This document shows, piece after piece, positions 1 through 9,969 of a stretch of 64,000 bases of DNA. Source of the DNA: Ashinkailepas kermadecensis. Its lineage: Eukaryota; Arthropoda; Thecostraca; Neolepadidae. Positions within the stretch are counted from its first letter, which is position 1. Each line of letters opens with the position of its first letter. The stretch lies in assembly GCA_034440615.1 (NCBI GenBank), contig JAOTOM010002670.1, positions 1 to 64,000 of the forward strand, written 5' to 3'. Made by a program: the position numbers and the translations under genes. A model generated the notes under the pieces. It had not been told where the DNA came from and made no database searches. It saw only the letters and a program-made list of their open reading frames with translations.

Positions 1-87
1 GTTTGAGTTCCAATTGTTATTTTAACATTTTCAAGAATTTATGGTCTGTAATCCAGTGCATAACAGACATATTTTGCATGTGTTGCA

Positions 88-315
88 TCTTCAAAAACAG
101 CATAGACGTACATAATAAAAGAGGGCTTGCTTTTCAGTATTCCAGGGAGGGCTGATCAACAGATTTTGTGGGCAAGTGGTTTGGTGTTCAGTGTGCACCC
201 GAGTAGGGCCCTTGTGGCTCATTGTTGCACTGATCTTTTATGTCTTTATTTATGTATCCAAGAAGGGCCCTTGTGGCTCATAGTTGCACTAATCTTTATG
301 TCTTTATGTCTTCAT
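88..315 (+). mobile_element. 3' end fragment of a CR1-like LINE
   Basis: The stretch matches, in opposite orientation, the end of the CR1-like fragment at 27790-28292: the AACAGCATAGAC and CAGTATTCCAGGGAG blocks, then GGGCCCTTGTGGCTCAT, then a tail of TTTATGTC units. The final part (about 245-315) repeats the last 60 bp, so the end was duplicated. Tails of short 8-bp units are typical of CR1-type LINEs. The fragment is shared with copies B and C and therefore predates the duplication. Confidence 0.7.
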
Positions 316-574
316 TTTTAAGCATAAAGACAGACAAAGCACAAAGATATGGTGGATGTAATTTTCTTTGATTTTTTCAAAGGCATTTGATGTTGTTAAT
401 CATGTGCTGCTACTGACAAAACTGAGAGCTCTGGGAATTTCAGAGATAATCTCACCTGGATCAAACATTTTATCTGTGGGAGGGAAATGATAGTGCTTGT
501 CTCTGGCTCCTCCAGCAAACCAAAGAATGTTCTAAGTGTAGTACCTCAGGGCTCTGTACTAGGTCCTGTTATTC

Positions 575-1483
575 TTGATTTATGTGAATTATGTGCCTCA
601 TGGTATACACTCCCAGTTCAAGGTTTTTGCAGATGACCTAAAAATATACATGAAACTGAAGAACAAATCTGTCACAGACCTGCTGGCTGGCATTTCACAG
701 GGTCAAAAGGACATTGATACACTGGTTAGTACTGCCAAGTCATGGGGACTAGCAATGAACTCCAAAAAATGTGCAGTTCTCAGAGCACACTGTGGGTCAT
801 ATGACTGGAAAAATCTTGGCCCTTATGCACATTATTACCTAGATGGATTTCAGGTAAGCTTTGTTGAGATGCATACTGACCTAGGTATCACAGTAGATAA
901 AAACTTGTGTTTCCATCAACACATTGCTGGTATAGTACAGAAAGCTGGAAGTCTGGCCAGCAACCTACTAAGTTCTACTTTATGTCGTTCCCCTGAATTT
1001 ATGAAAACCCTATACATTACTCATGTCAGCCCTCTTTTGGAGTTTGCATTGTGTGTGTGGAATACAGGTTACATAGGTGATTTGAGGCACCTAGAATCAG
1101 TACAGAGAAGGTGGACACGAAACATAGAGGGGATGGAAGGTCTGGATTATGGTGCCAGATTACGGAAACTAGGTCTGTACTCGGTGAAAGGTAGATTGAT
1201 TCGAGCAGATATTATCAAATGTTGGAAGATTTTTCATGGTCATTCTGCCATTAAGATCCCTGACAAGTTTGTGCTGGCACCATTGGTGAACACATGTGGA
1301 CACTCACTGAAATTGGCTCACAGGCATGCATCAGTGGATTGTAGGAAGATATTTTTTAGCCTCAGATGTTGTGCCACTTGGAACTCATTGCCTGATGATG
1401 TAGTAACCTTAACGGACCTGGGTGCATTTAAAGCTGCATTGCACTCAAATCTCTGCACATTGTTGCATGAATATATTGAATAG
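575..1483 (+). pseudogene. Reverse transcriptase C-terminal half of a LINE
   Basis: This is the remnant of the ORF2 protein that would reverse-transcribe the LINE at its target site. The PQGSVLGP motif is encoded just upstream (about 545-570) in another frame, so a frameshift separates it from the 302-residue open stretch. That stretch carries the catalytic FADDLKIY box near residue 18, followed by the thumb-like region with SPLLEFALCVWN and LESVQRRWT, which are usual downstream RT landmarks in CR1/L2-like elements. The endonuclease and the finger part of RT are missing (5' truncation). No start codon is meaningful here. Copies B and C lack the element, so it is a later insertion. It is a dead copy. 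Confidence 0.8.
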
Positions 1484-1567
1484 ATTAACCATGATAATAT
1501 ACTAATCAAACATGACGAGTAGCTTAACTTCTCTATATTCAGAATATAGAGATCTCTATATATCTAC

Positions 1568-1632
1568 ATTCAATCTTGGTATTCAATCTCCATACTCAAT
1601 CTCTGTATTCAATCTCTGTATTTAATCTCTAT
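1568..1632 (+). repeat. 13-bp minisatellite, five units
   Basis: Five consecutive units of the form ATTCAATCTCTGT, with small differences, lie in the 3' region of the LINE at 337-1878. Confidence 0.85.
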
Positions 1633-1885
1633 ATTTTCTTTTTCAGAAATCTTGACTGACAGCAAAATATTAGCAGAATGTAGTGGCCACTCTAAGCATA
1701 CAAATTCTGCTTAAGGTACACTTTCCAGTTCCTGTGTCTTGCCCTGACTATCTGATAACAATATTTTCCTTAATCTAGGGGACTGGCGTACCTGCAGATA
1801 CGGGCTCCCCTCATCGGGCACGGAACTCATCTCTGGGTGAGTGATGCTCGAGTATATGGGGAGCCAACCAGGGGAGAGAGACAGG

Positions 1886-2205
1886 AACAATAATTGCAAC
1901 TATGGATCACAAGGTCCCTTCCCAGTTGTACTCTGTGGGATACCATGAACTGGTTCCCCACTAAATTTGCAAATAGCCTATCACCTGAACACTAAAAAGC
2001 ATTCTCTCTACCTATAATACATGTCAATACTGTTTTATGAATGTTCAGAATACTGCTACTGACAATGGATTCTGGTGTTAGGTTCCAATGTTCAATGACC
2101 CTATTGATAAGGAAATATTGTCTTCACCTTGTACTGCTGTGGTTTGTTTTAATTTTCGTACATTTGGAGATGAAGGTAAAACGTGATTCTTCGTTTGTTT
2201 TAACG
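1886..2205 (-). mobile_element. CR1-like LINE 3' fragment, reverse orientation
   Basis: On the minus strand this aligns with the CR1-like C-terminal coding region and 3' end at 27790-28170: CAACTATGG(A)..CACAAGG, GTTCAGAATACTGCTACTGACAATGG, and the region coding a motif like HWN.(L/T)PE(T/S)IVSS. It is more decayed than the 27790 copy. With the plus-strand fragment at 88-315 it forms a tail-to-tail pair of LINE ends, present in all three duplicons. Confidence 0.65.
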
Positions 2206-2602
2206 CAACGCTTTTTGACATGGTTAACACTATGCAACCATTCATTTCCACACAAGTGATTACTTTTAAGTCAATGGCAGTCCATGCAATTGATGTCCTA
2301 TGCACAATATGGAGGGAACATGCTATGACATTAACAGTATTTTATGAGTTAATGCTGCAAGCATTTATACACCTTAATGGGATCATCCAGGCTGTGGTTT
2401 GTCCGTTTGCACCACTATGGTGTCAGGCTGACCAGCTTCGACGGCAGCTTATAAAGCTTTGTTGCTTAGAGAAGAAGCTATGTGTGCTAAACTTACGTTG
2501 ATATGTGTGGCTGCATGTGGTTTGTCTTGTTTGTCTTTACTGCTCAATCAATCAAAAGTGCAAAAAATACATATGAATAGATAAATCATAGAAGAAATAA
2601 AA

Positions 2603-2620
2603 TAACCTAACCTAACCTAC
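2603..2620. repeat. Short AACCT run (TTAGG-type)
   Basis: Between three and four AACCT units occur here, with counterparts at 28446-28463 and 62017-62040 (one unit longer). The reverse complement is the arthropod telomere unit. The run is too short to call a true interstitial telomere. Confidence 0.5.
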
Positions 2621-2745
2621 CCTAGACTAAGATAACATAGCATATATATAAAATATATTGTAGCATAGTATAATCTGACCTACCCTAAACTAACATAACC
2701 GGAAAACCAGAACCATCACAAGTAAACATTTCCACCTCAACATTA

Positions 2746-2979
2746 TCAAATCTTGTGAACATTGCTTGTGCTACTGTTATTGCTAACAGCATTGCAAGGA
2801 ACTTCCAGCCTTGATTGCAGGCTGTGGGCACATGTGGCCACAAATATTTCTGGTCTCGATTTAATATGGGATGAAGCCAAAAACATATGACTCCATGTCA
2901 AAGAACATTCAGTTGAGTGCATGATGTGCTGAACTTCTTCATCACATCTGGGACACACCAAGTACGGATATTTATACAC
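2746..2979 (-). pseudogene. Possible zf-RVT-like LINE C-terminal remnant
   Basis: The minus-strand reading frame contains a Cys-x2-Cys ... His-x3-His-x4-Cys pattern (CPRCDEEVQHIMHSTEC), which resembles the Cys/His cluster found after the RT or RNase H domain of several LINEs. The same frame exists in copy B (28528-28821, with CHRCDEEEVQHIMHSIEC) and, shorter, in copy C (62172-62381). No other domain is attached. Its origin is uncertain; it could be a chance open frame kept similar only by the recent duplication. Confidence 0.3.
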
Positions 2980-3261
2980 GATTGACTACATTTGTAGAGT
3001 GAAGATTATGATCATGTATTTCTTTGCCAATTGAACCATAATCATTTGCAGAGAAAACAAGTGCTCACATCATCTTTTTTTACGTTAAAATACACCATAT
3101 TAAAAACGCTGGCTGTAACGATCTCACGATGCGTCCGTGCTACCGACTGTAACGACAGGTCTGTACCAGCGTACGTAGCGAGCGTACGTATGAATGGTCT
3201 CTTCCTACCGTTCGGCAGTGGAACGTGCATACGGGCGGTGCTAGCTGGGGTGGTGTGGAGG

Positions 3262-3440
3262 CCGATTGTGACCTCATTTGACCCTGAAGACATTGACCTG
3301 GGATCCCCTAAAACCCCAATAATCAATCAATCATGAAATGTATACTGCATCGAGTTCACTACAGCCGTAATTCCTCCAAATTGTGTGCTTCTAGTTTCAG
3401 ATCTTAGGTGGGCGACCCCCCCCCACCCCACCCCGATGAA
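3262..3440. mobile_element. Relic of the piggyBac-like MITE 3' part
   Basis: The sequence from GTGACCTCATTTGACC through GAGTTCACTAC to TTCAGATCTTAGG and the following C-rich tract parallels 8797-8940, the 3' part of the MITE at 8068-8982. The match includes ATTGACC(T), CACAA/ATC..GAGTTCACTAC, ATTCCTCC and ATCTTAGG. The relic is present in copies A, B (28984-29150) and C (62700-62870), so it is an older member of the family. It carries two TGACCT half-sites (3269 and 3294). Confidence 0.6.
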
Positions 3441-5937
3441 CGTTATGTGAGAGGCATGTTGACCAGGTATCTTCTGCATTTCCTACCGTAGCGTTGCTTG
3501 CACTCGAAATATAACGAAATGTGGTGCCTATGGAACCGGGCTGTTTAAATAAACAACTTGAACTGGATATAGATGCAATGCTTCATGGGGTCACAACCCT
3601 CACTGTGAGGTAGGTGTATGACCACCTTGGTTTGAAGATACCAAAAGAGTTGAATGCCTGTAGAATGATACCAAGATACCAAAATAATCTTACCAATCTT
3701 ACCAAATCTTGCCAAGATACCAAAAGAGCTGAATGCCTGCATACCTTAAATTAGGTTGCAGATGATCCTGAAGCTTTCGTGTTGACCAAGTGGCCTTCAG
3801 CCATCAATACCTTGGGCCGGTGCCCCTAAATACATTCCTCATTTACTGGCCCAATAAAGAATAAAGTTACTTGGAAATATTGAAGATTGGAAGAAAATAA
3901 AGATAGGCACCCACCAATGAGTAACCAGTTACCTATATACAAATAAGCATGTGAGTAGGATTTTTTTTATAGTTCTCAAGAGTTTGTGTGTCTCTTCAAA
4001 GACACACAAATTCCATAGAAAGTTGGTTCAAACGGTTTGGTATTATTGTGCTTTGAAATGGCCACCACCCAATTTGTATGCACATCTTGCCTCCATAAAG
4101 GAAAAAAATGCAGTAGGTTTGGTAAGGTTAAGTTAATTTAATGGTTTTATGTTGGAATCCTTTTCAAAATTATTTTTAACACAATTTTGGGAATTTATTT
4201 TACTCCAAAAGCAGGTAATGTTAGGTTTGGTCAGGCTGGATTAGGTTTCTTTTGAAAATTGTAACAAGTGAAATTGTATGATTTTTTCCTCAAGTTTTAT
4301 GTTTTTTTTTCTTCACAAAAAGGGTGGTTAGGTTAGGTTTGGTTATGCTGCATTTTGATTATATTCAATTAAGCATTAAATGTCAGGTATTGTACTTAAC
4401 TCAAAGGCCCTTTTTTGGTGTTGTTTTGCTTGCAAAATGAAGGGTGGGCTTTTGTGCAGAAAACGGGTGATTCTGTCATCTTAATCACCTCCATGCACAT
4501 TGTATTGGAATGATAAATTTCAAGAATTCGTTTAACATCATAAAGCACAAATTTACCAAAAGTTCTTCTTGAATATCCGTATTTCAGAATGTGCAAGTAA
4601 CCATGAGAGATGCACACCTAATGTGCATCAGTGTTTATGGAAAAGAAGCCCCTGGGCTAACTTAGTAAACAGTTGGCTGGACTGGACTCGTTCAAGCCTT
4701 CGTAGGAGCTCCATCCTCTACCATTTCTTGGGGAAATCATTTCAATGAGATATGCACTGTTTAAAATCACTCAATTTGATATTAGCATGGCAAATAATGT
4801 GGATTCCTCTGTGATGTAATTCTATTAGATGTTTAATCATCAGAAGGCAATCAAATCTGAACATTATTGTCCATTATATATCTCCCCATTCAGAACCCAT
4901 TTTGCTTCCTGTCGTCATATTTTTTTGCAAGGAGTGGTGAATGTTTGCCATCTGCATTGTTCAAAAATGTTTTATATCTGGTGTTATTTATATTATATTA
5001 ATGATTTTGATATTTTATGATGGAATAATGCTTCTTCAGATATACAAACTTGAACCTAAATTGCTTATATCTGAAAACTTTCCATTCCCAGCCCTCTCCT
5101 AAAGACAAAATGCATTTAGGCAACATCAAAATACACCAGAAAAAATGGCATTCACAACACCATTTACTAGTCACTTCTATTACATCATTTCCTAGGCAGC
5201 ATTTCAGCATTTAATGTGGAGGACAATTATTCCACATCAAATGTTCAACATGATATACCAAGGTTTGTTGAATATTATTGGATTATTTGGCATTTCTCTT
5301 GATTTTGTATGCCAAGGGTCTCATCTTGTGAAAGGTGTCACATGTTCCCTTGTGAAGGACATCTGAGCCCATTCAGATCGCTATGCCTATGTTTATTTTT
5401 ATTTTGAAGCAATCTTATGTCAAGATCACTACCTGGTCGTCCTCTATTTCACTGCGGTTGTAACATATTCTGTTGGTGACATGTCCTCGTACTGCTGTCT
5501 CCCTCCCACACTGTTTTAAAAGATTGTTCAGAGAAATGCGCCTTTCCAATATGAAGCACAGTGTCCTCCTAATTTATATTGTTCAGTTATAATCAGCTTA
5601 GGTCAAGAGTTCTACTACCATGACTTGTGCTAGGGTCGGAAACTGTTAGTTTACATCACAGATCACTTAATGATTTGTATCATCATGTATGTAGCTTGGT
5701 GTCGAGGTTAATATTTATGTAGTAAGGACACATACGAATACACACATAATATTGCCACCCTCTCCACCTTCATGGCTAGTGCTATTGCATTTCATGTGGT
5801 CATCTTGAAGAAGCTGTGAACACTGAGCAATGATGAACTCATTCCCACGTAATAAACCATTAGGCCGTGAGCAGTGTCTTAGCCTGGCTGTCCATCACCA
5901 CACAATCTGACTAACTGGGAACTTTCTATATCTCCAG
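3441..5937. other. No gene seen; AT-rich duplicon DNA
   Basis: Shared with copy B (about 29150-31750). It contains GGTTAGGTTAGG-like words near 4320-4346 and GTTAGGTTTGG near 4225, again TTAGG-like, plus short open frames with no recognisable domains. Confidence 0.5.
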
Positions 5938-5963
5938 TGACATCCATATTATGCCAGCTAACC

Positions 5964-6128
5964 ATGGAAATGGATCCATTACGGCTGCCATCTGTGTCGC
6001 CTACTGTTAAGATGGAGTTCGACGATGCCGCACCAGATGGCGATGGGGACGCGACGACCCGGCCAGGATGTAAATGGTCCACCTTTCAACGCCTCTGTCT
6101 GAACGTCAAGCGTTGCGACGATGAAATG
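5964..6128 (+). CDS. Candidate first coding exon of zinc-finger gene, copy A
   Basis: This is an inferred 55-codon exon. A good acceptor-like tract (CTTTCTATATCTCCAG) ends at 5937, an ATG in a strong context (ACCATGG) lies at 5964, and a GTGAGC donor follows at 6129. The peptide starts MEMDPLRLPSVSPTVKMEF, is acidic and proline-containing, and ends in a basic/cysteine stretch (KWSTFQRLCLNVKRCDDEM). It ends in phase 0 and joins in frame to the candidate exon at 6695. Copy B has the same exon with one nucleotide difference (Met to Leu at codon 17). No domain is recognised; acidic N-terminal regions are common ahead of zinc-finger arrays. The link to the finger exon is inference from splice phase. 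Confidence 0.5.
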
Positions 6129-6694
6129 GTGAGCTGCGGCCCATGAAGCTCACATGTCGTTTTCAAACGCAATCAGAAGCAACGCTGGATGGTGATTTGC
6201 GAACATTCATGTACATGGCTCAAGTGGAATATTCACCTGAATTGTTTCCACTTGTTGATGAAGCCTGATACTCTTGTGTACCTCAAGATTTGTATCATCT
6301 GCATGAAGACGACATGTGTGTCGTTTTTTTATCCGTCTCCCCTGTCACATCTTCTTCAAGAGAGGTACACATGAATGCTCGGTCAGCCGTTGCATGACGT
6401 GACGTATAACGTGTAGGCAGGGGTGCTATCATTGTGTTCCGGAAGTGGGTGTCGCTGCAGATGGCCCTCAGGTGGAGCAAATCCTGCTCGTAGTCGGATT
6501 AGTGTGCAATTCCTTACTCGGGAGATGTACAAGGTGCGCTGGTGGTTATACATTCGTACTACCAGCTTGGTTGCCGTTTAGGGTGCAATACAGGATAGGA
6601 ATATGATGGAATTAAGTACCGTTGGTGGGTTTCGACAAATACCCTGACAACCGCCACCACTCTGCACGATCCTGACAACCTTTTTTACATGCAG

Positions 6695-6828
6695 GATGGG
6701 CCGACTTCTGTCGCCATTGCGATCGATCCTCTGGCGCCTGTGGGCGGGCCGATGAATGACTTCGCCTCCATTGGTCCGCCATCTCCGCCGCACGACTTCC
6801 CTGGCTTCTCACCTGAAGCTATACGGGG
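6695..6828 (+). CDS. Candidate second coding exon of zinc-finger gene, copy A
   Basis: The exon is bounded by a strong acceptor (CTTTTTTACATGCAG, ending 6694) and a GTAAGC donor (6829). It reads 44 codons plus two bases: DGPTSVAIAIDPLAPVGG, then a Pro/Phe-rich segment (ASIGPPSPPHDFPGFSPEAI). It accepts phase 0 from the 5964-6128 exon and leaves phase 2. That matches an acceptor ending at 9969 (TTTGCTAATTCAG) in front of the finger exon, whose frame stays open from there. Copy B has three base differences and keeps both splice sites. There is no known domain. Exon status is inferred; RNA data would settle it. Confidence 0.5.
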
Positions 6829-7081
6829 GTAAGCAGTCTTCTTTGGTTTGAAATTCCTGTTTACGTGCTACGCCGACTAGGGACACATACGCTTCGTGGC
6901 GGCTTCTTCCCTGTCTTTTTTCAGTTGTATTCTATTAGCGTTCATCATTTGAGGAGCGACATGGGTCGTGCAAAGATTAATCCGTATATCGGTCTTGTAA
7001 GCGGTTGCTTGTTCCACTATGCCCAGTGTTGTGGGCTTGGTTGTAAGATATCTTACCACTTACCATATTGCAAATGTGGAT

Positions 7082-7161
7082 TACATTGAAGATCTCGCCT
7101 CCATTTGTCCGATGTCTCCGCCAGACGACATCCCTGGCTTCACACCTAGTGCGTCACGCAG
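7082..7161 (+). other. Duplicated, exon-like segment resembling 6695-6828
   Basis: The reading EDLASICPMSPPDDIPGFTP parallels NDFASIGPPSPPHDFPGFSP of the preceding exon and is followed by a GTATGC donor-like site. The DNA resemblance continues past it into the following intron-like sequence. No acceptor gives a compatible phase, so it is more likely a decayed local duplicate than a used exon. It is also present in copy B at about 32878-32960. Confidence 0.35.
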
Positions 7162-8067
7162 GTATGCAGCGTTCTTTGGTCTTGGTCTCTTTTTGATGCA
7201 CCCGCCGTCTACGGACGTGCAAGCTCTGTGCCGGCCTGTTCCGTTCAGTTTTTCCAGTTGTGCTTGATGCATTTCCATGCATCAAATTGTAGGAGCTCCG
7301 TGAGCCCTGCAAAGTGCGAGCCAACTGCCGGTTTTGTAAACTTTTTTTTTAACTGTACCCAATGTTATGGGTGTAGTTAGAGTATCGGTCAGCGTTCTAC
7401 TACCTGTGTTTCTCTGTGTGTCTTCTTAGTTTTGCTGGTCATGGTTTGAATGCCAACACCAGTTCTTCGACATCCCAGCCGAAATTATCCAACCGCTGGA
7501 GGTGCGCTCTTGGTAAAAGCAATTTTAAGCTTAGAAGTGGAAGGAAATCCTACCTTTAATGCCAGCCGTCGTGCCGGAATTATATGGTGGTTTCAGAGCT
7601 ATCCTCGCACTACCAGCAGGATAACATCTGTGTAGGCCACGTGAGCAGCGGTCGAGCGCTTGCGGTTCCAGGCATGGAGACATTGTAACGGGGAGGAGAA
7701 CATCGAAACCATCATTATTGCCAGATATTCGTGATGTCAACCCTTTAAATTTCGCCTGGTTTCTTACCACTCGACCTGCCCTTGAGCGGAGTCGTCACTT
7801 CGTGAATGATTCTATATTGTTCAGGAAGTGTGCATGATCGGTCGACCACCCTAAGTTCCAGAGAACTTTTGATTTCGTCAGGTTCGTTAGCTGTTGTATT
7901 CGTTGTAAAATCAATACGGTCCAATGGTAGCTCATGACATATGAGGGCTTCCCTATCTCGATACTTGTTAAGTCATCCCAACTGACTTGGGTTCGTATTT
8001 GTGTGCTCGATTCAGTACGTTATGAACGCTGTATTACAGATGCAGTAAATTCGCCCCGGCGGCTTAA

Positions 8068-8982
8068 CACGCGCACTGGAGGGGGGCGAAATCCGCCCAC
8101 CCCTCCGGTTTTTCGCAAATAACTGCAGATTTTACCGGTCGATATACGCAATTTTCGGTGTACCTGCCTAAAGATGAACGGCACGTCGTTTAAAGCAAGA
8201 AAAATTGAAATCGGCCGAAAATTTTTCAAGTTAGGGGCCGCTAAAGTCAAAAAATGTTTTAGCGCCAGACCACCAAAATCGGCGCTGATGCGCTTCCAGT
8301 ATACTGACAAAAGGGAAGTGTTCTAGGCAACACTAGCGACTTGTTTGATGCATATTGATATGCTGTATAGTTTCAAGGTCATGTTAGGTCACCAAGGTGA
8401 AGTCAGGTCAAGTTCATGACAGGTTAATGGAACCAAACTTGATCAACTGGAATGTTGCCATAAATGCACTACTGGTTGTCATTTGTACTGTTTGTCATTG
8501 CGTTTCCATACTTTATTCATGTACTTCACTCCCTTCTTCACGAAGCCGATTGCTCCGAGCTGCCCGACGGAGCAGTCGGGCGGGCGGCCCGGTTCCGGTA
8601 ACTGGAACAGGTAACTGACCTGATAAAGTGGTGCTATATAGGTGACCTGAGGTCAAATGTTGGGTCTGCATCTGCATTGCATCATTAGTAATGTCCAAGA
8701 CATCATTCCTGCCCATTTTTGAGCATTTAAACACAATCACAGCGATCCATAACGATGACAAGCCAAGCCACGCAAAACCTGAAAATTTTGCCAATCTGAC
8801 CTCATTTGACCTTGAAGATATTGACCCAAGGTCACGAAAATTGCACACAATAGAGTTCACTACCGTGCCCATCCACCCTGCGAATTTCGTTCCTCCAGCT
8901 TTACTAGGAGCCGAGATCTTAGGGGGGCGGAATCCGCCCCCCTCCAGTGCGCGTAATTTTCAGAGGCCCTCCAGGGCGCGTG
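8068..8982. mobile_element. piggyBac-like non-autonomous element (MITE), 915 bp, TTAA target
   Basis: Copy B has the empty site with a single TTAA (GGCTTAACAGCC, near 33855). Copy A has TTAA on both sides (8064-8067 and 8983-8986). The ends are inverted: CACGCGCACTGGAGG on the left and, on the other strand, CACGCGCCCTGGAGG on the right. A second inner inverted block (GGAGGGGGGCG.A.TCCGCCC) lies at about 8080-8105 and 8922-8946. TTAA duplication is characteristic of piggyBac-type transposition. No transposase is encoded, so movement would need one in trans. Confidence 0.8.
8376..8416. promoter_or_regulatory. Cluster of AGGTCA nuclear-receptor half-sites in the MITE
   Basis: AGGTCA occurs at 8376 and 8386 (4-bp spacing), then AGGTGA at 8395, AGGTCA at 8405 and AGTTCA at 8411. 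More half-sites follow inside the same element: TGACCT at 8616, TGACCT/AGGTCA at 8643 and 8650, TGACCT at 8797 and 8807 (again 4-bp spacing), and AGGTCA at 8829. Direct repeats with 4-bp spacing are known binding sites for ecdysone-receptor/USP-type dimers. Function here is untested. Confidence 0.4.
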
Positions 8983-9416
8983 TTAACAGCGAGCTGTTCC
9001 GTGCTAAATATGCACCACAGATCACCTGCGTGTATTGTGACGCTGACCCACGGATATGCGCTCGTCTTCAGAGGTACCAGTAAATTGGCCAGACTTCAAC
9101 AACAGCAGAGAACCATGATCGGTGAGTCCTGACATGCGTGTCTGGTGAGACCCGATGTCTTACTAGACAGGTTCATCAGCAAAGGTTGTCTCGTCACGAG
9201 TGTAATGCTGCATCACCGATTGTGAATCACTGATCACTGATCAGCATTGATGCAGGGACTGAGTTCGCAAGAGTATGATTTAAGTAATCACGTCCACATA
9301 AGCTCATAGATTTCGGTTAACGGTGATGATACCCGTCGTGCAATCTTTCAATGATTCAGTTATGTGATTATTGTTTTTTTTTCAGATAAAATCATACACT
9401 CCGAACCCGGAAGTAT

Positions 9417-9575
9417 AATATATAGTATACTATAGTGTATTATATAGTATAATATAGTATAGTATAATATAGTCTAGTATAATATATTGTATTATAATAT
9501 AGTGTAATATAATATAGTGTAGTATAATATAGTATAGTATATGGCATAATATATAATAAAGCATAACATAATAGC
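9417..9575. repeat. TATAGTA-type AT-rich simple repeat
   Basis: Repeats of TATAGTATAATA and variants. The counterpart in copy B (34285-34340) is much shorter, so the tract changed length after duplication. Confidence 0.8.
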
Positions 9576-9616
9576 ACAGGACACCGTTTGCTCAGAGCCG
9601 TGGTGCTCCTTGCTGG

Positions 9617-9805
9617 ATGTGTACATCGATTACAGTGGCCTTACGGGTTGTGCCCATTGCACACCCGACGCACGTGTCGGCTCACCGGGCGGTACGGCTG
9701 CTGCGTCTGACATGCCGCCTCATCTTTCCCGAGAGTTTCCCTAAACAGTGGAAACACTGCCTCGTGGTGCCGATACGGAAATGGTGTGACAAGCAGGTCG
9801 GTTAA
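9617..9805 (+). pseudogene. LINE reverse-transcriptase N-terminal relic
   Basis: The frame contains LRLTCRLIFPESFPKQWKHC then LVVPIRK, resembling the RT block 'L..IF..G.FP..WK.A.V.PI.K' seen at the start of many LINE RT domains. Copy B (34447-34558) has IFAESLPEQWKHC in the same place. Only about 35 residues can be matched and no other RT motif follows, so the assignment is tentative. Confidence 0.35.
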
Positions 9806-9969
9806 TTGGGGTCCGTGTATTACACTATGCGGCATAGCAACGCTATTGATAAGTTGCTCAACGGTTATTTAGATGCTTAGCAAATCATCTTTTTTTACGA
9901 GAGAAAACGGTGTTCCGATTCGTGACTTGTCCCGTCGGTACTTCAAAAGCAGGGTATTTGCTAATTCAG

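Larger units (their letters stand above)
337..1878 (+). mobile_element. 5'-truncated LINE inserted in copy A only
   Basis: Copies B and C run straight from AAGCACAAAGA(C/T)AGACAGG into the AATAATTGC block, whereas copy A has 1.5 kb of extra sequence here. The insert holds the second half of a reverse transcriptase reading frame, then a 3' region with a 13-bp tandem repeat. A short AGACAG lies on both sides and may be a small target duplication. RT motifs place it among CR1/L2-type non-LTR retrotransposons; the exact clade is not resolved. Confidence 0.75.

Noticed and set aside
127..321. Short frame repeated at 23464 as a conserved small gene
   Set aside because: It is the 3' non-coding end of a CR1-like LINE; similarity comes from the duplication.
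3031..3336. Overlapping 100-codon frames on both strands
   Set aside because: They lie across a MITE relic and a segment deleted in copy B; no domain.
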